The notes under the pieces were generated by a model. That model was given only the letters and a program-made list of their open reading frames with translations. It had not been told where the DNA came from and ran no database searches. A stretch of 64,000 nucleotides of DNA from Drosophila persimilis (lineage: Eukaryota; Arthropoda; Insecta; Diptera; Drosophilidae), in contig NW_020825294.1 of assembly GCF_003286085.1 (NCBI RefSeq), forward strand, positions 3,968,001 through 4,032,000. The letters run 5' to 3'. This document shows, one piece after another, positions 45,601-56,650 of this stretch. Position 1 is the stretch's first letter, and each line of letters opens with the position of its first letter. The translations under genes and the position numbers were made by a program.

Positions 45601-47132
45601 GAGGCTGTCTTAAAGCCGCTCCAGCTGTTATGCACTGCTTTCTAGCTATTGTCTTTGGTTCTACAGAGAATAGAGAAGAGATCTAAAGAGATCTAAGAGA
45701 TTTAAAAAATGGTCACCTTAGGGAATCTTTGAACCAGGGATCTGTCTTTTCAAAGATCTTTCCAAAAGGGTTTCTCTTGCCAAAAATTAATCAATCTTCA
45801 AAGGAATTTAAGTCCAGCCCAACATATCCATAATGTTCTTTACCCTTTCAAAAATTGTATTAGAAAAATCCCAAAAAAAAGAGTATTCCAACGTTGGTTC
45901 CTTCCTTTTTGTAGCCCAAAACTAATAACATCATAATGTCATACTCGTACCATATTTTGGGAAATACCTGATGAAGAAATATCCCCCTCGATTTGATCTT
46001 TTGGGTGATTTGGCGCGCACAGAATTTTAACTACCGTCAGAAAACTGCCAAAAAGGCTTGGAAAATTTGTAGGGAAATGGGTTTTTCTTCTTCATTGTTT
46101 GTCTTTCACATTATTTTGAATTCATTTCGAGACCGTATGGTGCGGCGGGGGGCGTGCGGGGGGATTGGGGGAGGTGTACGCGAGTACGCGGTAGACACTC
46201 AGCTCGTGACTCGATTGACATTTGAATGAGAGTGGAAAATGTGCAAAACGAGCGACCAAACAGAAAAAAAAGAAGTGTCCCCCAGCCCTCCCCCCGGCTC
46301 CCCCCGGCTGATGGAATCAATATGCGGTAATGCATTTTTCAGCTATGTGCAGGTATTACAACAACAACGAGCCCCCTCAACAATGGGCCACCGAAAAAGA
46401 AGCCATTATCATGCAATATGTTGCAGAGGCAGCTGCTGGCTGCCGTAAGAAACGTTTTGTATTTTTTTTCTTTTTTTCGGCAATTGCACAAGCGGCAGGC
46501 AATTCGAAATCGAATTCAAATTCAAATTCAAAAATCAGCTAATTACTGTAAATGCCAGACGGCCTCGGCCCCCGGCCCTCGACTCCCCTCTCTCTGGCGG
46601 TCAATGAACTGTTGTTCTCTCTCTCTCCGTCTCCTGTTGTGGCCGCTCTTCTTCACTTTCTTATCAGCATAAAGAGGGAAAGAGCAGGCGGGCATCATTA
46701 GGGTTTGTCCGATCCGAAGAGGTGGGGGGATATCCATCATTGGTCTGCAGGGTAACCCCTCCATGGGGTTAGTGTTAAGATAAAATGTAATTCGACTTCA
46801 TTTAAAACGCATTAACGCAGGGATTCAGTGTTGCAAGCGACTTGAAGATACTCTCTCCATTCAAACCAAGGAAAGTTACGAAACTCCCCCCTCTCCAACT
46901 CCTTCTCTCAGTGCTTATACCCTCACGCATACCCTACCTTCCAGCAGCCGCCTGTTGCCTGCGTTCCTTATTTTCTTTGTCTCTTCCTTTTGTCTTTCCC
47001 TTTGAGGCCCAGCGCCAGGCATTTGTCTTCTCTTCATCTTCTCCTTTTACGAGCGGCCCTCGGCCGCCCCCCAAAAGAGCAAAGCAGTCAAAATATTTGA
47101 TCGAGTGTGTGGCTCCTGCTCCAACCTCCACC

Positions 47133-47133
<1 letters not shown>
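42681..47133. other. Non-coding flank 5' of osp; no gene seen
   Basis: A 187-codon plus frame (42792-43355) and overlapping 143- and 127-codon frames lie in 42.7-43.4 kb without domain or splice support. CAGTGTTG recurs five times between 43,940 and 44,380. CCACA repeats occur at about 45,092-45,112. G-rich DNA lies at 46,143-46,170. Confidence 0.4.

Positions 47134-47166
<33 letters not shown>
47134..47166 (+). repeat. 33-nt poly(C) run
   Basis: There are 33 uninterrupted C residues after CCA and before TCC. They extend a chance frame of 263 codons (46842-47633). Such runs are rare in fly DNA, and their length is often wrong in assemblies. Confidence 0.9.
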
Positions 47167-47169
<3 letters not shown>

Positions 47170-47699
47170 AGCAATTGTCAGAACCTAAGAGAATCTCAAT
47201 TAATCAATTCCTGGTCCTACTCTCCTTCGTTGCCGTACCCTGGAAAGAGGGTATTACGATTTGGACAACCAGCAACATGTTGAAGCTTCCAAGGGAATAC
47301 GAAAATTCAGCAAGGGTATCAAAAGCTTCGACCTCCGAAGCCGCCGGCATTTCTGTTCGTTCTGCCGTTTGTTATTGTTCTTCCTCTTCTTTCTCCCCCC
47401 ACTGCCATTCTTTGCCGCAACGTAAAAACATGCGTGAAAAGGGTTTCGGTTTCCCTGTGGGCTCGCACTTGAAAATTTGTTGTCGAAGGTTGTTGTTAAT
47501 GAAGCGTGCAGTTAATTGTTATTGCTTTTCCCGTTCTCTCCATTACACCCTTTTCCCTGCTGCTATTGTTGTAAGCATGTTGCTGGTATTTGTTTTCGGG
47601 TGGGGGGGAAATGATTACCGGACTTTGATTTGATTTTTCCAGTACCGCATAAATCATTTTTCTTGTCAGAAGGTGTTTAGCAGCATTTGTTGCTGACTG
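47167..47699. other. Non-coding DNA between the poly(C) run and the AACAT cluster
   Basis: I see ordinary mixed sequence here with no exon, repeat or promoter that I can support. The 263-codon frame that spans 46842-47633 is a chance frame. Confidence 0.35.
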
Positions 47700-48294
47700 A
47701 TAACATTTTAACATTTTCAGACAACATTTTTAAAGTACTGGCGAGAGAGAGAAAATGTTAGCTAGCATTTAAACTGCAAGAGAGCCAATGTTAACATGTG
47801 TGAACTGTAAGAGGGAGAAGAAATGTTAAATAATACATGCTGTTACACAAAATGTTAAACGTTTAACACCAGAATGTTGTTGCCATATGTGCATGGTGGC
47901 CAGCAACATGCTGCCAGTAAATACCAAACATGTAAAAATGGTATAAAGTAGCTGTTGATCTTGCATAGAACTTCTCATTCAATAAATATTTACTTTATTT
48001 GGCTATTTATGCAATTTTTGCCTTTCAATGTTTCCTCCAAACACCCACTGCGCTTCTTGGCAACATTCTTCGGCTCAGCAACATTGAGCAACAAGTGCAC
48101 TGAGTAACATCTGTTGCTCTCTCGGCTTGTTTCTCTTACTCTCAGCTTAATTCGTGAAATCGGTTAGGGCTCTCTTTTTGCTCTCTGAATCGGTAGCAAC
48201 ATTGAGACCCATTCCATGCACGCTCATTCGGTTTGTAGGGGCCAGACTCATGTGCCGAGAAAACTAGCAACATGTCCCGCAACCCGGGCAACAT
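47700..48294. promoter_or_regulatory. Dense AACAT/ATGTT motif cluster upstream of osp
   Basis: I count 18 AACAT or ATGTT words in 595 bp, many as GCAACATT, GGCAACATTC or TTAACATTTT, on both strands. Equal base frequencies predict about one. The cluster surrounds the TATA/Inr pair at 47942-47980. It looks like a multi-site control element; the binding factor is unknown to me. Confidence 0.5.
47942..47980 (+). promoter_or_regulatory. Candidate osp promoter (TATA box and Inr)
   Basis: TATAAAG at 47942 is followed by TCATTC, a perfect fit to the fly Inr consensus TCAKTY, with its A at 47977. The spacing of 35 nt agrees with the two promoters at 18 kb. It lies about 1.25 kb upstream of the osp ATG on the same strand. 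Other start sites may exist closer to the ATG. Confidence 0.4.
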
Positions 48295-49225
48295 TCTGCA
48301 GACCCTAGGAACAGCATTTGGCCCCGCATCGGAGCTTCGAGCCTCAGTCCCGTTTTTTCCCCACCGAAGGCAACACTAGGCACCGTCGCGTGTGTTTTTC
48401 TGTCGTCGGCGTTTTCGACGAGACGAAAACTAAGAAACAACAAAAATCTCTGCGTTTTTAGAGTGTCTGTGTATGTATGCGCATTCTCTGCGCTCCGCGT
48501 GTGCAGCTGTGTGTGTGTGTTTTTGTGTGCCAAAGCAAAGAATCAAAAATAATTTCAAGCATTTGTGTGTAGGTGTGTAGGTGCATGTGCGTGCGAGAAG
48601 TAGCCGAAAAATAAAGTTGAAGCTGATAAAAAAAGGGCAATAACAAAAAGCCAAAGCCACATAAATAAATGCAGAGCAAAGAGGAGGAGGCGAAGCAACA
48701 AAAACAACAGTTAGCGTGGAAGAAGCAGCGTGGGTGAAGTGGAGTAGAAGAAGCGGCAGGGCAGAGAAGTTTTTGCTATATTTAGAAGATTCGAAGAGAG
48801 AGAGTAAGCAAGAGAGAGAGAGAGGGAGATTGGAAGGCATTGGAAGACAGAGAGGAGCGAAGCGTTTGTTTGCCGGCTGCTGCAGCGACGAAATTCTTAC
48901 ATAACGGAATCCTTGGCAGAGAAAACCAACCGAAAGGAGAGAAAACAAGGAAACAAACAATAAATAAACAAAATAAACAAAATAAAACAAAAAACCAAAC
49001 TATAAGCAAAATAACAACAAAATCATAATAAATTAATATCATAACAATATTAAAAATATATACAAATAATCAAAAATACAAGCAAAACCTTTGCAACAAC
49101 AACAAAACACAATGTCCGCTCACGTCTAAACACTGTTATTTCTCTCTCTGCACCCCACTCCTTCGTACATCAGTCCATCCCCCTCTAACCACTTCAACTC
49201 GACCGTTATTTCTGCAATCTATAAA
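48295..49225 (+). other. Probable osp 5' leader region
   Basis: GT-rich (about 48,460-48,600) and GA-rich (48,790-48,850) sequence is followed by an A-rich, T-poor stretch (48,940-49,110) typical of long fly 5' leaders. A short upstream ORF (MSAHV, 49112-49129) has an A-rich start context. A pyrimidine-rich acceptor ending in CATCAG (AG at 49172-49173) and a possible AGAGTAAGC donor near 48,800 mean that the leader could be spliced and the upstream ORF removed. Confidence 0.4.
49112..49129 (+). promoter_or_regulatory. Upstream ORF of five codons in the osp leader
   Basis: ATG TCC GCT CAC GTC TAA follows CAAAACACA, a good fly start context. It ends 97 nt before the osp ATG. It would reduce osp translation if the leader is not spliced at 49173. 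Confidence 0.35.
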
Positions 49226-49411
49226 ATGTCAACAATAACAACAACTGTGGCCCCGCCGCCCACAACAACAACCACAGGTGGCGGTGGAGGAGGAGGAGGC
49301 CGCACTGCCGATTGCCGCAAATTTTCACCGAATATCTTCAATAAAAGCAAATGCAGTCACTGCTTTCGTCAACGAGAGGAGCACTCGGCCGCCGCCTTGG
49401 AATGCAATAGG
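49226..49411 (+). CDS. osp: outspread (osp), first coding exon
   Basis: This exon encodes 62 residues: a Thr/Pro-rich start ([12 protein letters not shown]), a Gly8 run, then [15 protein letters not shown], followed by a second Cys pair member and [13 protein letters not shown]. The [21 protein letters not shown] motif is the N-terminal hallmark of the Osp / M-RIP / TRIOBP family, directly before the first PH domain. These are actin- and myosin-phosphatase-associated scaffold proteins; fly osp affects wing posture and shape. The exon ends at AGG|GTGAGT (donor 49412) in phase 0, and the PH domain must lie in exons beyond the window. The ATG has A at -3. The 76-codon open frame runs on past the donor into intron. 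In D. melanogaster osp is very long and hosts Adh in an intron; Adh is not seen here. Confidence 0.82.
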
Positions 49412-49491
49412 GTGAGTCGCTACAAGCCCCACCCCACCCCAACCCTAGAGCTATAAGAAAAGTGCAGTAAAGGGTGGGGAAAACTTGGACT

Positions 49492-49497
49492 TTTATT
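49492..49497 (-). terminator. Poly(A) signal AATAAA of the nested gene
   Basis: This is a canonical AATAAA on the minus strand only 22 nt past the stop of the gene ending at 49519. It implies a very short 3' UTR. Confidence 0.6.
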
Positions 49498-49518
49498 TTC
49501 ACCTCTTTCGCGCCGCCT

Positions 49519-49782
49519 TCAGTTCAAGTTCTGTTTCATTCGACTCAAACGCTCCAAGTGAAGATCGTACAAGATCTTGTTTTTGTTCCAGTAGAAGGGA
49601 TTTTCGATGGGGCTTAGATCTGGATCGTATCCAGCCAGTGGTGCAACGTCGTCGTTTAGTATATCCGTTGTTCCTTCTGGTTCGTCGCTCAGTTTTAGAC
49701 ATCTGAACCGCTTGGCTAGCTTGATATCCTCATCTTCGTCACCTTCTCGCCTTCGTTTGATATTTTCGTGAAATTTGGACAT
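49519..49782 (-). CDS. Small charged protein, intronless gene nested antisense in osp intron 1
   Basis: The product has 87 residues. It begins MSKFHENIKRRREGDEDEDIK, with a basic cluster (KRRR, a possible nuclear signal) beside an acidic patch. Next come LAKRFRCLKLSDE, a linker, and a well-ordered C-terminal part, YDPDLSPIENPFYWNKNKI followed by LYDLHLERLSRMKQNLN, probably helical. Composition is balanced and not repeat-driven, and AATAAA follows 22 nt after the stop. Just upstream of the ATG, TTTCTTCTGCCAG|ACATG looks like a splice acceptor, so a 5' non-coding or short coding exon may exist at higher coordinates. It lies 107 bp past the osp donor, on the opposite strand. I do not recognise the family. 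Candidates are a small nuclear regulator or a retrocopy of one. The plus-strand frame at 49485-49706 is its shadow. Confidence 0.68.
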   Translation of the reverse strand: MSKFHENIKRRREGDEDEDIKLAKRFRCLKLSDEPEGTTDILNDDVAPLAGYDPDLSPIENPFYWNKNKILYDLHLERLSRMKQNLN

Positions 49783-52719
49783 GTCTGGCAGAAGAAATAT
49801 TATTCTCTTTTATGAAGAAACTTTTCAATGAAAGAATAATCTAAGGGTTCTAGATGACAGATTTGAAGGAGAAATGACAAAGAAATATTAGTTTTAGTAA
49901 CCTTAGAATTTTCATAGCTTTCGTATAGAATTTATAAAGATTTACCGCTGAAAATATAACACATAAAATGCAGTTTTCCATGGCTCAAAAATTCGCCTAA
50001 AGACATGGATTTTTCCACAGCACAGCAAATAGCCAACTAAAAGGAGGTTCCACTGTATTTGCTTCTCTGGATAAATCTTTATTTAGTCTCAAATTCTCCA
50101 CTGTCTTTTCTTTGTGTTTATTGTTGTTCTTTTTTTTGGTAGGAAATTTATGTTCTGTTCTTCTTTTGTTTCTCCAGTATTTATTTCGGAATACTCTATA
50201 ATTTTTTAGGGGACATTTGAGAAGTTTTTGGTTGCGTGGGGCGGCAGGGAAATTTATAGAAGAATTTATGTTCTGGGATTAGTTTTAGAATTATGGTTTT
50301 TTTTTGAGGGGGAAAGAAAAGACTTTCTTTTGGCATCTGAAGAATGTTGTAAATTGTGTGTAAATTCGGTGGAATATGTTTTTTTTAGTTGAATTGAATT
50401 AAAGATGTTCTAAAAATAAAAAGATCGTCCAATTAATATCTCAATTAACACCTTTAAGTGCTGTTGGTAGATCTGACACACATTTTTTTCTATAAAAAAA
50501 AGAGTCGACAAATTTCAAAGAAAAAACATAAACTTTTGATTAAGATTAATGCCATTACCTTGATTCAAAGGCCTCTTGTGGCCTGAGGCTAAAATATCTA
50601 CAAGTCTATCAAACTTTCGTTCAATCAAACTACAGAAAAAATATATACAAAAACCAAGAGAAGATCCAAGAAAAAACTGGAATAAAAATTGCGGTGCCAC
50701 AAAGGAAAAACTCTCGCTTTCTCGTGTTTTGTTTTTTTCATTGGAATCTGGTCTTAGAATTTGAGGGAACAAAATGCCACCGAAAAAACTAATTAAAATA
50801 ACAACAAAAAAAACCAATCAAAAAAAGAGAGATAGGGAGAACCCAAAGCAGAAAGAAAGTGAAAATCGTTTGGAAACCAAACCGAAATTTAACGACAATA
50901 CAATGCCCCCCAAAAAGAGACCCCCTGAACCCCTGGCATCCCCAGACTGCCATAGATTCAGAATCGTATACGGGAGTCGGAGGTCTCTTTGGGTCTCTTG
51001 GGGACCTCCAATGATAATCGTAGGGGTTTTTGGTTGAATTTGTATTTAATAAACATCAAAATCGTCGCCATAAAAGAAGAAAATCCAATGGAAGGGCTGA
51101 GAGAATAAATGAGAAATGGTCCAGGTCTTTGGAAAGTTTGACAAAAATACTATGAAAGATGTATGCAAATGAGAACAGAGAACAATAGACAGAGAGAGAA
51201 GAGAAGAGAACTTGTAGACAGATAAAGAATGAAGATTAGAGACCATAAACGAGGCGGGGGTCTTATCTTCATCTGTTTCCTCGAGAGATAAGCCCCCGGG
51301 CTATAATCATGCGTTTTTGAAGGAGATCTTGATCGTAAATTAGAATTTTAAACTGTTCTCACTTTTAGAATCTCATATTAGACCTCGTTTTGGTAAACCA
51401 TTTTAGGCCTAATTTATGGGGGATTTTAATGCCAGAAAAATCTCTTTTCGAAGTAGAAAAAAAAAACACTCGTTCTATGATGCGTTATATCTACAATTAT
51501 TTGTCATTGTATATTCGTAGAATCTTTGCCCCATTTCTCCTTGATATTGCCTCATACATTATTTTTAGCTCTCTTTTTTGCTGCATTTTGCGGCGTCTCC
51601 TGCCGCCTGCCGCCTGCCTGTCAGATCATTAATTAATATTTTGTATAATTTTTTTTTTTTGGCTCTATTTTTAAACAATTTGTGACCCTAATTCGTATTT
51701 TCGTTCTCATTTCGTGATTGTTTGGGGGGGAACTTTGTGTGATTTTTATGAACTTAATTTTATGGTTTATTATACGAAAAATGTTTTATTATTGCCATTG
51801 ACAGCCGCCTGCCCCAGTTGTTTTTTTTTTTTTTACAATTTTTTGAGTAGCGAAACGCATTGCAAAAATTAATTATTCGTTTGTCAAAAGCACATTCTTC
51901 TTTGTTTTTTTTATTGTTTGTGTTTAATTGATCACCAGTGAAAATTATATGAACCCTCGGGCTTTAAATTTGCTTTTTGTGGGCTAAGTGGCGCATAGAA
52001 ATTGATTTTTGGCTTTTTTTTCGAAAGATTTCTGTTTTCTAAATGCTTGAAATGTGTTTCTGAGTGGAGTGTTTCGGCCACTCCAGAGGAGTGTTCCATG
52101 CATGAAATTTGGCACAGAAAAGAGATCTAATTGTATTTGCCAAATATTTTATTTGTTGAGGAAGTCCACAGAACATAAGAGCCCAAGACCGAGAACCGAG
52201 AACCCCCGAGGGGGCCCCGAGACGCAAACACTTGACAGCCGTGAAAAATATATTGAGAAAAAGAGTGGGAAAAAGTAGATCTCTCCATAAATTGGTTTAC
52301 TAGAGAACTTCCTACTTTTTTTCTTTTCTAGAAACACGAACCTATCGAAGTCGTTGGGGGCCATGGACATTGGAAAATGTAAATAAAAATTTTTACTATT
52401 TTTGTAGAGTGTGAAAGTCATTTGAGTCAATAATCATTCGTATACCCCCTCCAGTGGGTAGAACAACTGTGTCAACAACAACAACTGTCTGTCTGTCTGT
52501 CTCTCGAGTGTGTGTGTGTGTCTCTGTGTGGCAAGTGGCAGCCAGCGGACGGAAGTAGAGCACACGGCAGAAGGAAGGTAGTGGGAGAAAACTAAGGTTA
52601 AACACCCTGACTAACAGAAACTATTATTAGTTTTAAGGGGGTTATTGTGGAAACATTTTTTGCTTTGGCATTGACTGTATTTTTCTTGGGAATAATCGAT
52701 TTCTTTAGGGAAATATAAT
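49783..52719. other. osp intron, AT-rich; no gene seen
   Basis: This has many T and A homopolymers (for example near 51,650 and 51,825). The frames at 50515-50817 and 50774-51037 are Lys/Asn- or Phe-rich, reflecting base composition. A GTCT/GTGT run lies at about 52,487-52,530. Confidence 0.4.
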
Positions 52720-53045
52720 CGATAAAAGGTTTTCGATAAGAAATAAAGGAAATCTTTGGAGTTTTTCTGCAAGAAAATAAGCTTCAAAGGCATCTTAACC
52801 CATAAAATGGATTGGTTGTAGTTCTATTATAAATAATCGATTGATTCACAGACAAATATTGTCTCTTGCGTTCGATAAAAGGTTTTCGATTAGAAATAGA
52901 GGAAATCTTTGGAGTTTTTCTGCAAGAAAATAAGCTCCAAAGGCATCTTAAACCATCAAATGGATTTTTTGTATTTTTGTGGTAATTAATCGATTGATTC
53001 ATTGAAATAATGTCTAATGCTATCGATAAAAGGTAATCGATTGGA
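52720..53045 (+). repeat. About 152-bp tandem duplication with ATCGAT words
   Basis: Copy 1 is 52720-52872, copy 2 is 52873-53023, and a third starts at 53024 and fades. Each begins CGATAAAAGGTTTTCGAT, contains GGAAATCTTTGGAGTTTTTC and GCAAGAAAATAAGCT, and ends with AATCGATTGATTCA. Copies 1 and 2 are close to identical in the first 90 bases, so the duplication is fairly recent. Confidence 0.85.
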
Positions 53046-55949
53046 CACATAATAGAAATAAATATAAATTTGCAGTTTTTGTGGAAGAAAACCCATCCCC
53101 AAAGACAACTCCATCCCAAATTTAGACACTCTACCTCTCCCTCTCCCTCTCCCACTCTCCTTCTCTCCTCTGTATTTCTGTGTTTGTTCCACATTTCAGA
53201 GAGCAATGTGCCCCTTGTGTAAATGCAGCAGTTGCCCGTAGATGTATGCCCCTGCCCCCTCTGGCTGCTGTTGCATGTAGATCTCTCTAATATGTAAAAA
53301 TAGAACTCTTCTGGGCTTCCGCTCTCGCCCCATGCGGCAATTAGAAGGCGTCGGCAGGCAGCAGGCAGCAGCATCCCCCCTTTTTGCGGTTACTCAACGC
53401 CAAAGACCTCACAGGCGTGTCCCCCCCAACACCCCACCCCCCAAATGATGTGTGCCTCCTCCTGAAGTTGTTCTAAATTTAGCAACACTTTTGCTTTTGT
53501 TTTTGTGCCTTTTGCAATGTCGCATTTGCTTTCCAGGGTTCCAGTTTCCAGGTTTCCAGGTTTGCTTTTCCTCGTGGCACATACATAATTGTGTGGCATT
53601 GTCTCTGCCCCAGAACGAAGGCTAATGAAGCCGGCAAAAGCGTCCCTAACACGGCTCTCGGATTACCTTGTCTTCGAAGGGAGTCGTCGGAGTCGCAGTC
53701 GGTTGATGCGCCGCCAAGGTGGTCGTTAGGTGGAGTTTCCTTTGTAGTTTTGCGGTTCGAAAAAAGGGAAAATGTGCGGGGAAAAACAAACAAAGAAACC
53801 TGTCGAGAGGTGCCAAACGGATGTCCAAATCGATTGTCTAATCAATGGAGTGGAATAACGTTGATTATACGAGAATTATTAAGGATTTTATTCCCCTAAG
53901 TGAAAGGATACACGCGGAAAAAGGGGGAAACAGATACATTCTGTGACTCCATAAATAAGATTATGATTTTGGGGGCAACTCTGGAGTGCTGTGTGGCATT
54001 GTTTCCGTTGACAGTTCAGGTCAAAAGGCTTGCAACATTTTCAGGTTAAGAAAATCTCATCTTGCAACTCGTATTTTTTTGGTTTTTTTTTCGGCGCTGA
54101 GGCGCGTGACTGGACGCCCCACCAAGTGCCTTTGCCCCACCACAAGCGGTGGCCCCAAAGGCAGTAATTGTGGTTCTCGTTGTTGTTGTTGCTCTTGTGG
54201 GCCGTCTATTTGTCTGGCAAAACAATTGGCAACAGCAACAGTGTGGGGCAGCATACAGTGGAACAAAATGGCAAAGGAAAATGGTAGAAATTTTTTTATT
54301 TATTTCCGTAAAAACCAAAAAATGTTCTTTATTTTTAACAAATATAAAGAAAATTTTGTATAGATCCTTTCGCTTATGGGATATATATATTGAAAACCAG
54401 TCCTTCGCATGAAAAATCGACTTTGGTTTTCCTTTTTTTCAATTCTAGAACCCCCCGCTATTGGTTCTTTGTGTGTCCTTTCGCTTGGGGGAACATTTTG
54501 AGCAGCCCACAAAAAGGAGTCTCTGGTGCCACGGTTTCCACCCGAATCGGGTGTCATTTCAGAGGACAGCTGTCCCTCTTTCTCTCTCTGTGGTTCTCTC
54601 TCTCCTTTTCTCTGTCTGTCCATCGCTGTGTTTGGATCCTAGTAGGTGCCTGCTCTGCTGCCTGCCTGCCTATCCCACCAAAAAGATCTCAATTGGTCCC
54701 CGGGGTGTTATTGAGCTATTGGCAGCAGCATGCCACAAGAGACGAGAGACGGAGGACGGGAGACGACTTGGTCTCCAGTGGAGTGCTCTGCGGAGTCTCT
54801 TCCGATGAGAGCTTCTCTAGACCAGACCTCAACCTCATTCTCATTCTCTCCAGTGGCCCCTCGCGTGGTCCCCTATTGCCCTTTGGTGGCCTCCTCGCTG
54901 TCCCTCTTTTTCCTTTGGCTTTGAGACTCCACTTTCTGCCTTGCCGCTCCCCCTCTCTTGGTTCCTTGGCTTTGGGCCAAGTTCTTCTTCGTGTTGTTTG
55001 TCAGAGAAGTATACACATAATAAATATTACTTTTGCACACCCATCCTGCCACACAGCACTCCCCTCTGGAGCTCTGGAGCTCTGTGGCACTGTGGCATGC
55101 CTCCGCCTCGTTGCGACGTGCTCAAGTGCCAAAGCCCCGGCGTTGATTGATTGTTTGGCTTAGAAATTGTCCAGAGTCTGAGAGTATCTTTGAAATTTGC
55201 ATTTTTGTAGGTTAATTAGTCGCCTCGTCTCGTTCGAGTGTCAAGTGCATTGAACCCTTGAGAGCCTGTGACACCTACCGTGTATCTACAGCTCGGGGTT
55301 CATCTCGGGGTTCTGTATCTAAATCTGTTAAGCATCGCAGGTAACACCTTTGGGGGCACACACCACACAATTCTGTTGCAAGTGTGAAAAGTATAAAGAG
55401 AACTACAAAGAACTAAATACCCGATAAACAACTGAGAACAAAAGACCTATCTGATAGATACACACGCTTAGCCTGCACAAAAGCAAACACCACTCCAGTC
55501 TGCTGTATTGCCGCATTCTAAGGCAAAAGGCAACGGCGGAACCGTCAAAAGCCAAAAGATAAGAAAAGTCAACTCGTTTTCCTCTTCTCCTCCTTCCCAA
55601 AACGAGGCATAGATCTTCCTCCGTATGGACGAAACCTTTTGAATCTTTCATTTTCTTGGGATTTCTTTGGTTGGAGACTTGAAGGACCTATGCTTTCGTT
55701 TTTAGATCCATTCAGGATCTGTTAAAGATACAAATTATTTGGTAAAGCTGTGAAAAAAATCGCTGGTTAAAAATATTATTGGGCGAAGCGATAAATAGAT
55801 TAAATGTGGAAACATCCCCAACTCCATGAAAATAAAGATTTGAGCAATCATCGACAATACAAAGACTTGGAAAACATGAGCCATAATGTAATTCCTATAA
55901 AAAAAGTATTAAATCCATTAATATATACTTCAAATTCAAGATTAAATAT
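53046..55949. other. osp intron; no gene seen
   Basis: It includes a CTCTCCCTCTCC stretch near 53,135-53,165 and GC-richer sequence with CT runs near 54,575-54,620. The 257-codon frame 54390-55163 is rich in Ser, Leu and Cys from CT/GC repeats, overlaps other long frames, and has no domain. I reject it as a gene. Confidence 0.45.
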
Positions 55950-56110
55950 CGAAAATAAATTTAAATTTTAATAAAGAAATTGTCACTAAAAAATAATTTA
56001 GTGAAGAATACTATATAAGATTATATTGAAATTAAAGAAAAATAATGTAAATATCAGAAAGAAATGATGAAAAAAAGTGAAAGAATGCAGGAAGAATCGA
56101 AGAATCAAAT
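55950..56110 (+). repeat. AT-rich direct repeat, left copy
   Basis: The block with GAAGAATACTATATAAGATTA, TTGAAATTAAAGAAAAATAA and GTGAAAGAATGCAGGAAGAAT recurs with changes at about 56500-56650, 537 bp away. It may be a duplicated segment or two copies of an unknown element. Confidence 0.6.
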
Positions 56111-56136
56111 CGATAATTATCGATCATTTGATTGTT

Positions 56137-56310
56137 AAAGGTCTAAGCTGCTTAGTCCATAAAAAGACTGTACTTTAATCAATAATTAACGATATTTTGA
56201 TATTATTTGACAGTTTTCTATAAACGTGGAAAGCCTGAGCAGCAAAATCCATAAAAAGACTCGTAATTTAATCGACAGTTTTCGATATTTCTTTATTATT
56301 TGACAGTTTC
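56137..56310 (+). repeat. 92-bp tandem duplication
   Basis: Copies start at 56137 and 56229. The shared words are TCCATAAAAAGACT, TTTAATC(A/G)A, CGATATT and ATTATTTGACAGTTTYC. It lies between the two copies of the 160-bp direct repeat. Confidence 0.75.
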
Positions 56311-56499
56311 CATCACTTAATAATGTCTAAATAATTTTTAATTATTAAAAACTATAACTATAACTAAACTAAATTATTATTAACTATATTTATGATTCTT
56401 AGAAGATTAAATATTGATTTTATTTTTTTTAGAAGAATATATAAAAGGAAATATAATTTTCGAAGATTAATTATTGTAAATTAAATAATAGAATTAATA

Positions 56500-56650
56500 A
56501 ATAATTAAAATTTGGATTAAAAAATTTTACCGAAATTATTTTACCAGAATACCATATACAATTATATGGAAATTAAAGAAAAATAAAGGAAATATAAGAA
56601 TAGGGATAAAAGAAACAGTGAAAGAAAGCAGTTAGAATCGAAGTATTCAA
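56500..56650 (+). repeat. AT-rich direct repeat, right copy
   Basis: This pairs with 55950-56110: ACCAGAATACCATATACAATTA, GGAAATTAAAGAAAAATAA and GTGAAAGAAAGCAGTTAGAAT in the same order. Confidence 0.6.

Noticed and set aside
46842..47633. 263-codon plus-strand open frame
   Set aside because: It crosses the 33-nt poly(C) run, is Pro/Ser/Leu-rich from CT and C repeats, and has no domain or splice support.
54390..55163. 257-codon plus-strand open frame
   Set aside because: It overlaps long frames in other phases, its composition follows CT/GC-rich DNA, and no domain or poly(A) context is visible.
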